Positions 43,190-57,973 of a stretch of DNA of 64,000 bases are shown here, one piece after another; position 1 is the first letter of the stretch; each line of letters begins with the position of its first letter. The stretch comes from Chrysogorgia sp. JL179-B06 (taxonomy: Eukaryota > Cnidaria > Anthozoa > Scleralcyonacea > Chrysogorgiidae). The stretch spans positions 62,001 through 126,000 of the forward strand of contig JAYKKM010000125.1 in assembly GCA_035772405.1 (NCBI GenBank). The letters are read 5' to 3'. Under the pieces are notes generated by a model, which worked only from the letters and a program-made list of their open reading frames with translations, did not search any database and had not been told where the DNA came from. The translations under genes and the position numbers were made by a program.

Positions 43190-45566
43190 ATGAGCAAATA
43201 CAAGGCATCGACGAGCAAATACAAGGCATCAACGAGCAAATACAAGGCATTGACGAGCAAATACAAGGAATTGACTAGCAAATACAAGTTATCAACGAGC
43301 AAATACAAGGCATTGACGAGCAAATACAAGGCATTGACGAGCAAATACAAGGCATCAACGAGCAAATACAAGGCATCAACGAGAAAATACAAGGCATCAA
43401 CGAGCAAATACAAGGCATCAACGTTCAAATACAAGGGATTGACGAGCAAATACAAGGCATTGACTAGGAAATACAAGACATTGACGAGAAAATACAAGGC
43501 ATTGAATAGCAAATACAAGGCACTGAATAGCAAATACAAGGCATTGACGAGCAAATACAAGGCATTGACGAACAAATACAAGGCATCAACGAGCAAACAC
43601 AAGGAATTGACTAGCAAATACAAAGTATTGAGGAGCAAATACAAGCATTGACTAGCAAATACAAGGCATCAACGAGCAAATACAAGGCATTGACGAGCAA
43701 ATAAAAGGCATCAACGAGCAAACACAATGCATCAACGAGCAAATACAATGCATTGACTAGCAAATACAAGGCATTGACTAGCAAATACAAGGCATTGACG
43801 AACAAATACAAGGCAATAACGAACAAATACAAGGCATTGACGAGCAAATACAAGGCATCGACGAGCAAATACAAGGCATCAACGAGCAAACACAAGGAAT
43901 CGACGAGCAAATACAAGGCATCAACGAGCAAATACAAGGCATCAATGAGCAAATACAAGTCATGGACGAGAAAATACTAGGCATCGACGAGCAAATACAA
44001 GGCATCGACGAGCAAATACAAGGCATCAACGAGCAAATACAAGGCATTGACGAGCAAATACAAGGAATTGACTAGCAAATACAAGACATTGACGAGAAAA
44101 TACAAGGCATTGAATAGCAAATACAAGGCACTGAATAGCAAATACAAGGCATTGACGAGCAAATGCAAGGCATTGACGAACAAATACAAGGCATCAACGA
44201 GCAAACACAAGGCATTGACTAGCAAATACAAAGTATTGAGGAGCTAATACAAGGCATTGTCTAGCAAATACAAGGCATCAACGAGCAAATACAAGGCATC
44301 AACGAGCAAATGCAAAGTATTGAGGAGCAAATACAAGGCATTGACTAGCAAATACAAGGCATCAACGAGCAAATACAAGGCATCAACGAGCAAATACAAG
44401 GCATCGACGAGCAAATACAAGGCATTGACGAGCAAATACAAGGCATTGACTAGCAAATACAAGGCATTGACTAGCAAATACAAAGTATTGAGGAGCAAAT
44501 TCAAGGCATTGACTAGCAAATACAAGGCATTGACGAGCAAATACAAGGCATTGCAATTACAAATACAAGGCATTGAATAGCAAATACAAGACATTGACGA
44601 GCAAATACAAGGCATTGAATAGCAAATACAAGGCATTGAATAGCAAATACAAGGCATTGACGAGAAAATACAAGGCATTGACAAGCAAATACAAGGCATT
44701 GACGAGCAAATACAAGGCATTAACGAGCAAATACAAGGCATTGACGAGCAATTACAATGCATCAACGAGTAAATACAAGGCAATGATTAGCAAATACAAG
44801 GCATTGACTAACAAATACAAGGCATGGACGAGCAAATACAAGGCATTGACTAGCAAATACAAGGCATCGACGAGCAAATACAAGGCATGAACCAGCAAAT
44901 ACAAGGCATTGACGAGCAAATACAATGCATTGACGAGCAAATACAAGGCATTGACGAGAAAATACAAGGCATTGACGAGCAAATACAAGGCATTGACTAG
45001 CAAATACAATGCATCGCCGAGCAAATACAAGGCATCAACAAGCAAATACAAGGCATTGACGAGCAAATACAAGGAATTGACGAGCAAATACAAGGCATTG
45101 ACGAGCAAATACAAGGCATTGACGAGCAAATACAAGGCATTGACGAGCAAATACAAGGCATTGACGAGCAAATACAAGACATTGACGAGCAAATACAAGG
45201 CATTGACTAGCAAATACAAGGTATCGGCTAGCAAATACAAGGCATCGACTAGCAAATACAAGGTATCGGCTAGCAAATACAAGGCATCGACTAGCATATA
45301 CAAGGCATCGGCGAGCAAACACAAGGCATTGATGAGCAAATACAAGGCATCAACGAGCAAATACAAGGCATTGAATAGCAAATACAAGGCATTGACGAGC
45401 AAATACAAGGCATTGAATACAAGGCACAAATACAAGGCATTGAATAGCAAATACAAGGCATTGACTAGCAAATACAAGGCATCGAATAGCAAATACAAGG
45501 CATTGATGAGCAAATACAAGGCATCAACGAGCAAATACAAGGCATTGAACGAGCAAATACAAGGCA
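43190..45566 (+). repeat. Transition zone between HOR E and the homogeneous core
   Basis: Variable repeat units only. The zone opens with a copy of 42267-42700 and then introduces modules that dominate the right end of the window: GAAAATACTAGG near 43972, GAGCTAATAC near 44244, the CAATTACAATG marker near 44755 and GGTATCGGCTAG near 45220. A disordered junction lies near 45415-45430, where part of a unit is lost between GAATACAAGG and CACAAATAC. Confidence 0.8.
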
Positions 45567-48500
45567 TTGACGAGCAAATACAAGGCATTGACGAGCAAAT
45601 ACAAGGCATTGACGAGCAAATACAAGGCATTGACTAGCAAATACAAGGCATTGACGAGCAAATACAAGGCATTGACGAGCAAATACAAGGCATTGACGAG
45701 CAAATACAAGGCATTGACGAGCAAATACAAGGCATTAACGAGCAAATACAAGGCATTGACGAGCAAATACAAGGCATTGACGAGCAAATACAAGGCATTG
45801 ACTAGCAAATACAAGGCATTGACGAGCAAATACAAGGCATTGACGAGCAAATACAAGGCATTGACGAGCAAATACAAGGCATTGACGAGCAAATACAAGG
45901 CATTGACGAGCAAATACAAGGCATTGACGAGCAAATACAAGGCATTGACGAGCAAATACAAGGCATTGACGAGCAAATACAAGGCATTGACGAGCAAATA
46001 CAAGGCATTGACGAGCAAATACAAGGCATTGACGAGCAAATACAAGGCATTGACGAGCAAATACAAGGCATTGACGAGCAAATACAAGGCATTGACGAGC
46101 AAATACAAGGCATTGACTAGCAAATACAAGGCATTGACGAGCAAATACAAGGCATTGACGAGCAAATACAAGGCATTGACGAGCAAATACAAGGCATTGA
46201 CGAGCAAATACAAGGCATTGACGAGCAAATACAAGGCATTGACGAGCAAATACAAGGCATTGACGAGCAAATACAAGGCATTGACGAGCAAATACAAGGC
46301 ATTGACGAGCAAATACAAGGCATTGACGAGCAAATACAAGGCATTGACTAGCAAATACAAGGCATTGACGAGCAAATACAAGGCATTGACGAGCAAATAC
46401 AAGGCATTGCGAGCAAATACAAGGCATTGAATAGCAAATACAAGGCATTGACGAGCAAATACAAGGCATTGACGAGCAAATACAAGGCATTGACGAGCAA
46501 ATACAAGGCATTGACGAGCAAATACAAGGCATTGACGAGCAAATACAAGGCATTGACGAGCAAATACAAGGCATTGACGAGCAAATACAAGGCATTGACT
46601 AGCAAATACAAGGCATTGACGAGCAAATACAAGGCATTGAGGAGCAAATACAAGGCATTGACTAGCAAATACAAGGCATCAACGAGCAAATACAAGGCAT
46701 TGACGAGCAAATACAAGGCATTGACGAGCAAATACAAGGCATTGACGAGCAAATACAAGGCATTGACGAGCAAATACAAGGCATTGACGAGCAAATACAA
46801 GGCATTGACGAGCAAATACAAGGCATTGACGAGCAAATACAAGGCATTGACTAGCAAATACAAGGCATTGACTAGCAAATACAAGGCATTGACGAGCAAA
46901 TACAAGGCATTGACGAGCAAATACAAGGCATTGACGAGCAAATACAAGGCATTGACGAGTAAATACACAAGGCATTGAATAGCAAATACAAGGCATTGAC
47001 GAGCAAATACAAGGCATTGACGAGCAAATACAAGGCATTGACTAGCAAATACAAGGCATTGACGAGCAAATACAAGGCATTGACGAGCAAATACAAGGCA
47101 TTGACGAGCAAATACAAGGCATTGACGAGCAAATACAAGGCATTGACGAGCAAATACAAGGCATCGACGAGCAAATACAAGGCATCGATGAGCAAATACA
47201 AGGCATCAACGAGCAAATACAAGGCATTGACGAGCAAATACAAGGCATTGACGAGCAAATACAAGGCATCAACGAGCAAATACAAGGCATTGAAATACAA
47301 GGCATTGATAGCAAATACAAGGCATTGACGAGCAAATACAAGGCATTGACGAGCAAATACAAGGCATTGACGAGCAAATACAAGGCATTGACGAGCAAAT
47401 ACAAGGCATTGACTAGCAAATACAATGCATTGACGAGCAAATACAAGGCATCAACAAGCAAATACAAGGCATTGACGAGCAAATACAAGGCATTGACGAG
47501 CAAATACAAGGCATTGACGAGCAAATACAAGGCATTGACGAGCAAATACAAATTGACGAGCAAATACAAGGCATTGACTAGCAAATACAAGGCATTGACG
47601 AGCAAATACAAGGCATTGACGAGCAAATACAAGGCATTGACTAGCAAATACAAGGCATTGACGAGCAAATACAAGGCATTGACTAGCAAATACAAGGCAT
47701 CGAATAGCAAATACAAGGCATCGACGAGTAAATACAAATACAAGGCATCGACGAGCAAATACTAGGCATTGACGAGCAAATACAAGGCATTGACGAGCAA
47801 ATACAAGGCATTGACGAGCAAATACAAGGCATTGACGAGCAAATACAAGGCATTGACTAGCAAATACAAGGCATTGACGAGCAAATACAAGGCATTGACT
47901 AGCAAATACAAGGCATTGACGAGCAAATACAAGGCATCAACGAGCAAATACAAGGCATTGACGAGCAAATACAAGGCATTGACGAGCAAATACAAGGCAT
48001 TGACGAGCAAATACAAGGCATTGACGAGCAAATACAAGGCATTGACGAGCAAATACAAGGCATTGACGAGCAAATACAAGGCATCAAGGAGCAAATACAA
48101 GGCATTGACGAGCAAATACAAGGCATTGACTAGCAAATACAAGGCATTGACGAGCAAATACAAGGCATTGACTAGCAAATACAAGGCATTGACGAGCAAA
48201 TACAAGGCATTGACGAGCAAATACAAGGCATCAACGAGCAAATACAAGGCATTGACGAGCAAATACAAGGCATTGACGAGCAAATACAAGGCATTGACGA
48301 GCAAATACAAGGCATTGAGCAAATACAAGGCATTGACAGCAAATACAAGGCATTGACGAGCAAATACAAGGCATCAACGAGCAAATACAAGGCATTGACG
48401 AGCAAATACAAGGCATTGACGAGCAAATACAAGGCATTGACGAGCAAATACAAGGCATTGACGAGCAAATACAAGGCATTGACTAGCAAATACAAGGCAT

Positions 48501-48960
48501 TGACTAGCAAATACAAGGCATTGACTAGCAAATACAAGGCATTGACGAGCAAATACAAGGCATTGACGAGCAAATACAAGGCATCAACGAGCAAATACAA
48601 GGCATTGACGAGCAAATACAAGGCATTGACGAGCAAATACAAGGCATTGACTAGCAAATACAAGGCATTGACTAGCAAATACAAGGCATTGACGAGCAAA
48701 TACAAGGCATTGACGAGCAAATACAAGGCATTGACGAGCAAATACAAGGCATCAACGAGCAAATACAAGGCATTAACGAGCAAATACAAGGCATTGACGA
48801 GCAAATACAAGGCATTGACGAGCAAATACAAGGCATTGACTAGCAAATACAAGGCATTGACGAGCAAATACAAGGCATCAACGAGCAAATACAAGGCATC
48901 AACGAGCAAATACAAGGCATCAACGAGCAAATACAAGGCATCAACGAGCAAATACAAGGC
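45567..48960 (+). repeat. Near-homogeneous core of the array
   Basis: Here almost every unit is one of two types, ending TTGACGAG or TTGACTAG. Over 45567-46400 about 40 units in a row translate identically as TSKYKAL, with only one TTAACGAG exception near 45735. Sparse TCAACGAG units appear after 46680. The few indels are sporadic: 46410 (-1), 46966 (+2), 47290-47310 (-6 and -1) and 48318-48340 (-3 and -1). No HOR is visible by eye. Low diversity compared with both flanks suggests the most recent expansion or strongest homogenisation. No gene is present. Confidence 0.88.
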
Positions 48961-51900
48961 ATTGACGAGCAAATACAAGGCATTGACTAGCAAATACAAG
49001 ACATTGACGAGAAAATACAAGGCATTGAATAGCAAATACAAGGCACTGAATAGCAAATACAAGGCATTGACGAGCAAATACAAGGCATTGACGAACAAAT
49101 ACAAGGCATCAACGAGCAAAAACAAGGCATTGACTAGCAAATACAAGGCATTGAGGAGCAAATACAAGGCATTGACGAGCAAATACAAGGCATTGACGAG
49201 CAAATACAAGGCATCAACGAGCAAATACAAGGCATTAACGAGCAAATACAAGCATTGACGAGCAAATACAAGGCATTGACTAGCAAATACAAGGCATTGA
49301 CTAGCAAATACAAGGCATTGACGAGCAAATACAAGGCATCAACGAGCAAATACAAGGCATTGACGAGCAAATACAAGGCATTGACGAGCAAATACAAGGC
49401 ATCAACGAGCAAATACAAGGCATTGACGAGCAAATACAAGGCATTGACTAGCAAATACAAGGCATTGACGAGCAAATACAAGGCATCAAAGAGCAAATAC
49501 AAGGCATTGACGAGCAAATACAAGGCATCAACGAGCAAATACAAGGCATCAACGAGCAAATACAAGGCATTGACGAGCAAATACAAGGCATTGACTAGCA
49601 AATACAAGGCATTGACGAGCAAATACAAGGCATTGAATAGCAAATACAAGGCACTGAATAGCAAATACAAGGCATTGACGAGCAAATACAAGGCATTGAC
49701 GAGAAAATACAAGGCATCAACGAGCAAACACAAGGCATCGACGAGCAAATACAAAGTATTGAGGAGCAAATACAAGGCATTGACAAATACAAGGCATCAA
49801 CGAGCAAATACAAGGCATCAACGAGCAAATACAAGTCATGGACGAGAAATACTAGGCATCGACGAGCAAATACAAGGCATCGACGAGCAAATACAAGGCA
49901 TCAACGAGCAAATACAAGGCATTGACGAGCAAATACAAGGAATTGACTAGCAAATACAAGACATTGACGAGAAAATACAAGGCATTGAATAGCAAATACA
50001 AGGCACTGAATAGCAAATACAAGGCATTGACGAGCAAATACAAGGCATTGACGAACAAATACAAGGCATCAACGAGCAAACACAAGGCATTGACTAGCAA
50101 ATACAAAGTATTGAGGAGCTAATACAAGGCATTGTAGCAAATACAAGGCATCAACGAGCAAATACAAGGCATTGACGAGCAAATACAAGGCATCAACGAG
50201 CAAATACAAGGCATCGACGAGCAAATACAAAGTATTGAGGAGCAAATACAAGGCATTGACTAGCAAATACAAGGCATCAACGAGCAAATACAAGGCATCA
50301 ACGAGCAAATACAAGGGATTGACGAGAAAATACAAGGCATTGACTAGGAAATACAAGACATTGACGAGAAAATACAAGGCATTGAATAGCAAATACAAGG
50401 CACTGAATAGCAAATACAAGGCATTGACGAGCAAATACAAGGCATTGACGAACAAATACAAGGCATCGACGAGCAAATACAAGGAATTGACTAGCAAATA
50501 CAAGGCATTGAGGAGCAAATACAAGCATTGACTAGCAAATACAAGGCATCAACGAGCAAATACAAGGCATTGACGAGCAAATAAAAGGCATCAACGAGCA
50601 AACACAATGCATCAACGAGCAAATACAATGCATTGACTAGCAAATACAAGGCATTGACTAGCAAATACAAGGCATTGACTAGCAAATACAAAGTATTGAG
50701 GAGCAAATTCAAGGCATTGACTAGCAAATACAAGGCATTGACGAGCAAATACAAGGCATTGACGAGCAAATACAAGGCATTGAATAGCAAATACAAGACA
50801 TTGACGAGCAAATACAAGGCATTGAATAGCAAATACAAGGCATTGACTACAAGGCATTGAATAGCAAATACAAGGCATTGACGAGCAAATACAAGGCATT
50901 GACGAGCAAATACAAGGCATTGACGAGCAAATACAAGGCATTGACGAGCAAATACAAGGCATTGACGAGCAAATACAAGGCATTGACGAGCAAATACAAG
51001 GCATTGACAAGCAAATACAAGGCATTGACGAGCAAATACAAGGCATTGACGAGCAAATACAAGGCATTGACTAGCAAATACAAGGCATCGACGAGCAAAT
51101 ACAAGGCATGAACCAGCAAATACAAGGCATTGACGAGCAAATACAAGGCATTGACGAGCAAATACAAGGCATTGACGAGCAAATACAAGGCATTGACGAG
51201 CAAATACAAGGCATTGACGAGCAAATACAAGGCATTGACGAGCAAATACAAGGCATTGACGAGCAAATACAAGGCATTGACGAGCAAATACAAGGCATTG
51301 ACTAGCAAATACAAGGCATTGACGAGCAAATACAAGGCAACGAGCAAATACAAGTCATCAACGAGCAAATACAAGGCATTGACGAGCAAATACAAGGCAT
51401 TGACGAGCAAATACAAGGCATTGACGAGCAAATACAAGGCATTGACGAGCAAATACAAGGCATTGACGAGCAAATACAAGGCATTGACGAGCAAATACAA
51501 GGCATTGACTAGCAAATACAAGGTATCGGCTAGCAAATACAAGGCATCGACTAGCAAATACAAGGTATCGGCTAGCAAATACAAGGCATTGACTAGCAGA
51601 TACAAGGCATCGGCGAGCAAACACAAGGCATTGATTAGCAAATACAAGGCATTCAACGAGCAAATACAAGGCATTGAATAGCAAATACAAGGCATTGACG
51701 AGCAAATACAAGGCATTGAATAGCAAATACAAGGCATTGAATAGCAATTACAAGGCTTTGAATAGCAAATACAAGGCTTTGAATAGCAAATACAAGGCAT
51801 CAACGAGCAAATACAAGGCATTGACGAGCAAATACAAGGCATTCACGAGCAAATACAAGGCATTGACTAGCAAATACAATGCATTGACGAGCAAATACAA

Positions 51901-52302
51901 TGCATTGACTAGCAAATACAAGGCATTGACTAGCAAATACAAGGCATTGACTAGCAAATACAAGGCATTGACGAGCAAATACAAGGCATTGACGGGCAAA
52001 TACAAGGCATCAACGAGCAAATACAAGGCATTAACGAGGAAATACAAGGCATTGACGAGCAAATACAAGGCATTCACGAGCAAATACAAGGCATTGACTA
52101 GCAAATACAAGGCATTGACGAGCAAATACAAGGCATTGACGAGCAAATACAAGGCATCAACGAGCAAATACAAGGCATCAACGAGCAAATACAAGGCATC
52201 AATGAGCAAATACAAGGCATTGACGAGCAAATACAAGGCATTGACGAGCAAATACAAGGCATCGACGAGCAAATACAAGGCATCGACGAGCAAATACAAG
52301 GC
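48961..52302 (+). repeat. Mixed zone with a second homogeneous run
   Basis: The 48961-50840 part interleaves consensus runs with HOR-like modules (CACTGAATAG, GAAATACTAGG, GAGCTAATAC). The 50857-51500 part is again nearly uniform TTGACGAG units apart from one CATGAACCAGC. Register-changing events lie near 49250, 49786, 49846, 50133, 50525, 50848 and 51651. Short partial units near 51340 and 52303 complete the zone. Confidence 0.8.
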
Positions 52303-55300
52303 ACAAATACAAGGCATTGACGAGCAAATACAAAGCATTGACGAGCAAATACAAGGAATTGACTAGCAAATACAAGACATTGACGAGAAAATACAAGGCA
52401 TTGAATAGCAAATACAAGGCACTGAATAGCAAATACAAGGCATTGACGAGCAAATACAAGGCATTGACGAACAAGGCATTCAAATACAAGGCATCAACGA
52501 GCAAACACAAGGCATTGACTAGCAAATACAAAGTATTGAGGAGCTAATACAAGGCATTGTCTAGCAAATACAAGGCATCAACGAGCAAATACAAGGCATC
52601 AACGAGCAAATGCAAAGTATTGAGGAGCAAATACAAGGCATTGACGAGCAAATACAAGGCATCAACGAGCAAATACAAGGCATCAACGAGCAAATACAAG
52701 GCATTGACGAGCAAATACAAGGCATTGACGAGCAAATACAAGGCATTGACTAGCAAATACAAGGCATTGACTAGCAAATACAAGGCATTGACGAGCAAAT
52801 ACAAGGCATTGACTAGCAAATACAAGGCGTTGACGAGCAAATACAAGGCATTGCATAGCAAATACAAGGCATTGAATAGCAAATACAAGACATTGACGAG
52901 CAAATACAAGGCATTGAATAGCAAATACAAGGCATTGAATAGCAAATACAAGGCATTGACGAGAAAATACAAGGCATTGACAAGCAAATACAAGGCATTG
53001 ACGAGCAAATACAAGGCATTAACGAGCAAATACAAGGCATTGACGAGCAATTACAATGCATCAACGAGTAAATACAAGGCAATGATTAGCAAATACAAGG
53101 CATTGACTAACAAATACAAGGCATGGACGAGCAAATACAAGGCATTGACTAGCAAATACAAGGCATCGACGAGCAAATACAAGGCATGAACCAGCAAATA
53201 CAAGGCATTGACGAGCAAATACAATGCATTGACGAGCAAATACAAGGCATTGACGAGAAAATACAAGGCATTGACGAGCAAATACAAGGCATTGACTAGC
53301 AAATACAATGCATCGACGAGCAAATACAAGGCATCAACAAGTAAATACAAGGCATTGACGAGCAAATACAAGGAATTGACGAGCAAATACAAGGCATTGA
53401 CGAGCAAATACAAGGCATTGACGAGCAAATACAAGGCATTGACGAGCAAATACAAGGCATTGACGAGCAAATACAAGGCATTGACGAGCAAATACAAGGC
53501 ATTGACTAGCAAATACAAGGTATCGGCTAGCAAATACAAGGCATCGACTAGCAAATACAAGGTATCGGCTAGCAAATACAAGGCATCGACTAGCAGATAC
53601 AAGGCATCGGCGAGCAAACACAAGGCATTGATGAGCAAATACAAGGCATCAACGAGCAAATACAAGGCATTGAATAGCAAATACAAGGCATTGACGAGCA
53701 AATACAAGGCATTGAATAGCAAATACAAGGCATTGAATAGCAAATACAAGGCTTTGAATAGCAAATACAAGGCTTTGAATAGCAAATACAAGGCATCAAC
53801 GAGCAAATACAAGGCATTGACGAGCAAATACAAGGCATTCACGAGCAAATACAAGGCATTGACTAGCAAATACAATGCATTGACGAGCAAATACAAGGCA
53901 TTAACGAGCAAATACAAGGCATTGACGAGCAATTACAATGCATCAACGAGTAAATACAAGGCAATGATTAGCAAATACAAGGCATTGACTAACAAATACA
54001 AGGCATGGACGAGCAAATACAAGGCATTGACTAGCAAATACAAGGCATCGACGAGCAAATACAAGGCATGAACCAGCAAATACAAGGCATTGACGAGCAA
54101 ATACAATGCATTGACGAGCAAATACAAGGCATTGACGAGAAAATACAAGGCATTGACGAGCAAATACAAGGCATTGACTAGCAAATACAATGCATCGCCG
54201 AGCAAATACAAGGCATCAACAAGCAAATACACGGCATTGACGAGCAAATACAAGGCATTGACGAGCAAATACAAGGAATTGACGAGCAAATACAAGGCAT
54301 TGACGAGCAAATACAAGGCATTGACGAGCAAATACAAGGCATTGACGAGCAAATACAAGGCATTGACGAGCAAATACAAGGCATTGACGAGCAAATACAA
54401 GGCATTGACTAGCAAATACAAGGTATCGGCTAGCAAATACAAGGCATCGACTAGCAAATACAAGGTATCGGCTAGCAAATACAAGGCATCGACTAGCAGA
54501 TACAAGGCATCGGCGAGCAAACACAAGGCATTGATTAGCAAATACAAGGCATCAACGAGCAAATACAAGGCATTGAATAGCAAATACAAGGCATTGACGA
54601 GCAAATACAAGGCATTGAATAGCAAATACAAGGCATTGAATAGCAAGTACAAGGCTTTGAATAGCAAATACAAGGCTTTGAATAGCAAATACAAGGCATC
54701 AACGAGCAAATACAAGGCATTGACGAGCAAATACAAGGCATTCACGAGCAAATACAAGGCATTGACTAGCAAATACAATGCATTGACGAGCAAATACAAT
54801 GCATTGACTAGCAAATACAAGGCATTGACTAGCAAATACAAGGCATTGACTAGCAAATACAAGGCATTGACGAGCAAATACAAGGCATTGACGGGCAAAT
54901 ACAAGGCATCAACGAGCAAATACAAGGCATTAACGAGGAAATACAAGGCATTGACGAGCAAATACAAGGCATTCACGAGCAAATACAAGGCATTGACTAG
55001 CAAATACAAGGCATTGACGAGCAAATACAAGGCATCAACGAGCAAATACAAGGCATCAACGAGCAAATACAAGGCATCAACGAGCAAATACAAGGCATCA
55101 ATGAGCAAATACAAGTCATGGACGAGAAAATACTAGGCATCGACGAGCAAATACAAGGCATCGACGAGCAAATACAATGCATCAACGAGCAAATACAAAG
55201 CATTGACGAGCAAATACAAGGAATTGACTAGCAAATACAAGACATTGACGAGAAAATACAAGGCATTGAATAGCAAATACAAGGCACTGAATAGCAAATA

Positions 55301-57689
55301 CAAGGCATTGACGAGCAAATACAAGGCATTGACGAACAAATACAAGGCATCAACGAGCAAACACAAGGCATTGACTAGCAAATACAAAGTATTGAGGAGC
55401 TAATACAAGGCATTGTCTAGCAAATACAAGGCATCAACGAGCAAATACAAGGCATCAACGAGCAAATGCAAAGTATTGAGGAGCAAATACAAGGCATTGA
55501 CTAGCAAATACAAGGCATCAACGAGCAAATACAAGGCATCAACGAGCAAATACAAGGCATTGACGAGCAAATACAAGGCATTGACGAGCAAATACAAGGC
55601 ATTGACTAGCAAATACAAGGCATTGACTAGCAAATACAAAGTATTGAGGAGCAAATTCAAGGCATTGACTAGCAAATACAAGGCGTTGACGAGCAAATAC
55701 AAGGCATTGCATAGCAAATACAAGGCATTGAATAGCAAATACAAGACATTGACGAGCAAATACAAGGCATTGAATAGCAAATACAAGGCATTGAATAGCA
55801 AATACAAGGCATTGACGAGAAAATACAAGGCATTGACAAGCAAATACAAGGCATTGACGAGCAAATACAAGGCATTAACGAGCAAATACAAGGCATTGAC
55901 GAGCAATTACAATGCATCAACGAGTAAATACAAGGCAATGATTAGCAAATACAAGGCATTGACTAACAAATACAAGGCATGGACGAGCAAATACAAGGCA
56001 TTGACTAGCAAATACAAGGCATCGACGAGCAAATACAAGGCATGAACCAGCAAATACAAGGCATTGACGAGCAAATACAATGCATTGACGAGCAAATACA
56101 AGGCATTGACGAGAAAATACAAGGCATTGACGAGCAAATACAAGGCATTGACTAGCAAATACAATGCATCGACGAGCAAATACAAGGCATCAACAAGTAA
56201 ATACAAGGCATTGACGAGCAAATACAAGGAATTGACGAGCAAATACAAGGCATTGACGAGCAAATACAAGGCATTGACGAGCAAATACAAGGCATTGACG
56301 AGCAAATACAAGGCATTGACGAGCAAATACAAGGCATTGACGAGCAAATACAAGGCATTGACTAGCAAATACAAGGTATCGGCTAGCAAATACAAGGCAT
56401 CGACTAGCAAATACAAGGTATCGGCTAGCAAATACAAGGCATCGACTAGCAGATACAAGGCATCGGCGAGCAAACACAAGGCATTGATGAGCAAATACAA
56501 GGCATCAACGAGCAAATACAAGGCATTGAATAGCAAATACAAGGCATTGACGAGCAAATACAAGGCATTGAATAGCAAATACAAGGCATTGAATAGCAAA
56601 TACAAGGCTTTGAATAGCAAATACAAGGCTTTGAATAGCAAATACAAGGCATCAACGAGCAAATACAAGGCATTGACGAGCAAATACAAGGCATTCACGA
56701 GCAAATACAAGGCATTGACTAGCAAATACAATGCATTGACGAGCAAATACAATGCATTGACTAGCAAATACAAGGCATTGACTAGCAAATACAAGGCATT
56801 GACTAGCAAATACAAGGCATTGACGAGCAAATACAAGGCATTGACGGGCAAATACAAGGCATCAACGAGCAAATACAAGGCATTAACGAGGAAATACAAG
56901 GCATTGACGAGCAAATACAAGGCATTCACGAGCAAATACAAGGCATTGACTAGCAAATACAAGGCATTGACGAGCAAATACAAGGCATCAACGAGCAAAT
57001 ACAAGGCATCAACGAGCAAATACAAGGCATCAACGAGCAAATACAAGGCATCAACGAGCAAATACAAGGGATTGACGAGCAAATACAAGGCATTGACTAG
57101 GAAATACAAGACATTGACGAGAAAATACAAGGCATTGAATAGCAAATACAAGGCACTGAATAGCAAATACAAGGCATTGACGAGCAAATACAAGGCATTG
57201 ACGAACAAATACAAGGCATCAACGAGCAAACACAAGGAATTGACTAGCAAATACAAAGTATTGAGGAGCAAATACAAGGCATTGACTAGCAAATACAAGG
57301 CATCAACGAGCAAATACAAGGCATTGACGAGCAAATAAAAGGCATTGACGAGCAAATACAAGGCATTGACTAGCAAATACAAGGTATCGGCTAGCAAATA
57401 CAAGGCATCGACTAGCAAATACAAGGTATCGGCTAGCAAATACAAGGCATCAACGAGCAAATACAATGCATTGACTAGCAAATACAAGGCATTGACTAGC
57501 AAATACAAGGCATTGACGAACAAATACAAGGCAATAACGAACAAATACAAGGCATTGACGAGCAAATACAAGGCATCGACGAGCAAATACAAGGCATCAA
57601 CGAGCAAACACAAGGAATCGACGAGCAAATACAAGGCATCAACGAGCAAATACAAGGCATCAATGAGCAAATACAAGTCATGGACGAGA
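52303..57689 (+). other. Longest register-stable stretch; EQIQGID heptad phase free of TGA (not called as a gene)
   Basis: For about 5.4 kb no net frame-changing indel occurs, which is the longest such run here. In the phase GAG-CAA-ATA-CAA-GGC-ATT-GAC the translation is a heptad EQIQGID with variants such as INEQ, IDKQ and IDQQ. Ile at two positions spaced 3 and 4 apart matches coiled-coil a/d positions, while Gly at c is unusual. The phase is interrupted many times by TAG and TAA. Every one I see replaces GAG, GAA, CAG or CAA, and I see no TGA. Under the standard code this is not a gene. Under a code with UAR read as Gln or Glu it would be open for about 1,790 codons. One-step mutation from these codons can reach TAA and TAG but not TGA, so the pattern has a neutral explanation. 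No start, promoter or end is recognisable. Confidence 0.25.
52557..55412 (+). repeat. HOR H copy 1 (2,856 bp, 136 units)
   Basis: The start is the TTGTCTAG unit just after the GAGCTAATAC unit, and the same junction recurs at 55413, 57974 and 61039. Inside, an 882-bp (42-unit) shift links 53208 to 54090, so about 0.7 kb is internally duplicated, with CATGAACCAGC near 53186 and 54068. GGTATCGGCTAG doublets and the GGCATTGACGGGC unit are further landmarks. Confidence 0.87.
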
Positions 57690-57973
57690 AATACTAGGCA
57701 TCGACGAGCAAATACAAGGCATCGACGAGCAAATACAAGGCATCAACGAGCAAATACAAGGCATTGACGAGCAAATACAAGGAATTGACTAGCAAATACA
57801 AGACATTGACGAGAAAATACAAGGCATTGAATAGCAAATACAAGGCACTGAATAGCAAATACAAGGCATTGACGAGCAAATACAAGGCATTGACGAACAA
57901 ATACAAGGCATCAACGAGCAAACACAATGCATTGACTAGCAAATACAAAGTATTGAGGAGCTAATACAAGGCA
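55413..57973 (+). repeat. HOR H copy 2 (2,561 bp)
   Basis: The same module order as copy 1 but without its internal 882-bp duplication, and with an added HOR-E-like segment (GGGATTGACG, CTAGGAAATAC, CACTGAATAG) at about 57065-57330. A 1-bp deletion near 57688 (GACGAGAAATACTAGG) changes register. The same deletion recurs near 60752 and 63840, so it is inherited. Confidence 0.87.

Noticed and set aside
22300..44250. Octamer-like transcription factor sites (GCAAAT within GTGCAAAT or TTGCAAAT units)
   Set aside because: The match is a by-product of the unit, seven of eight bases at best, and has no nearby gene to regulate.
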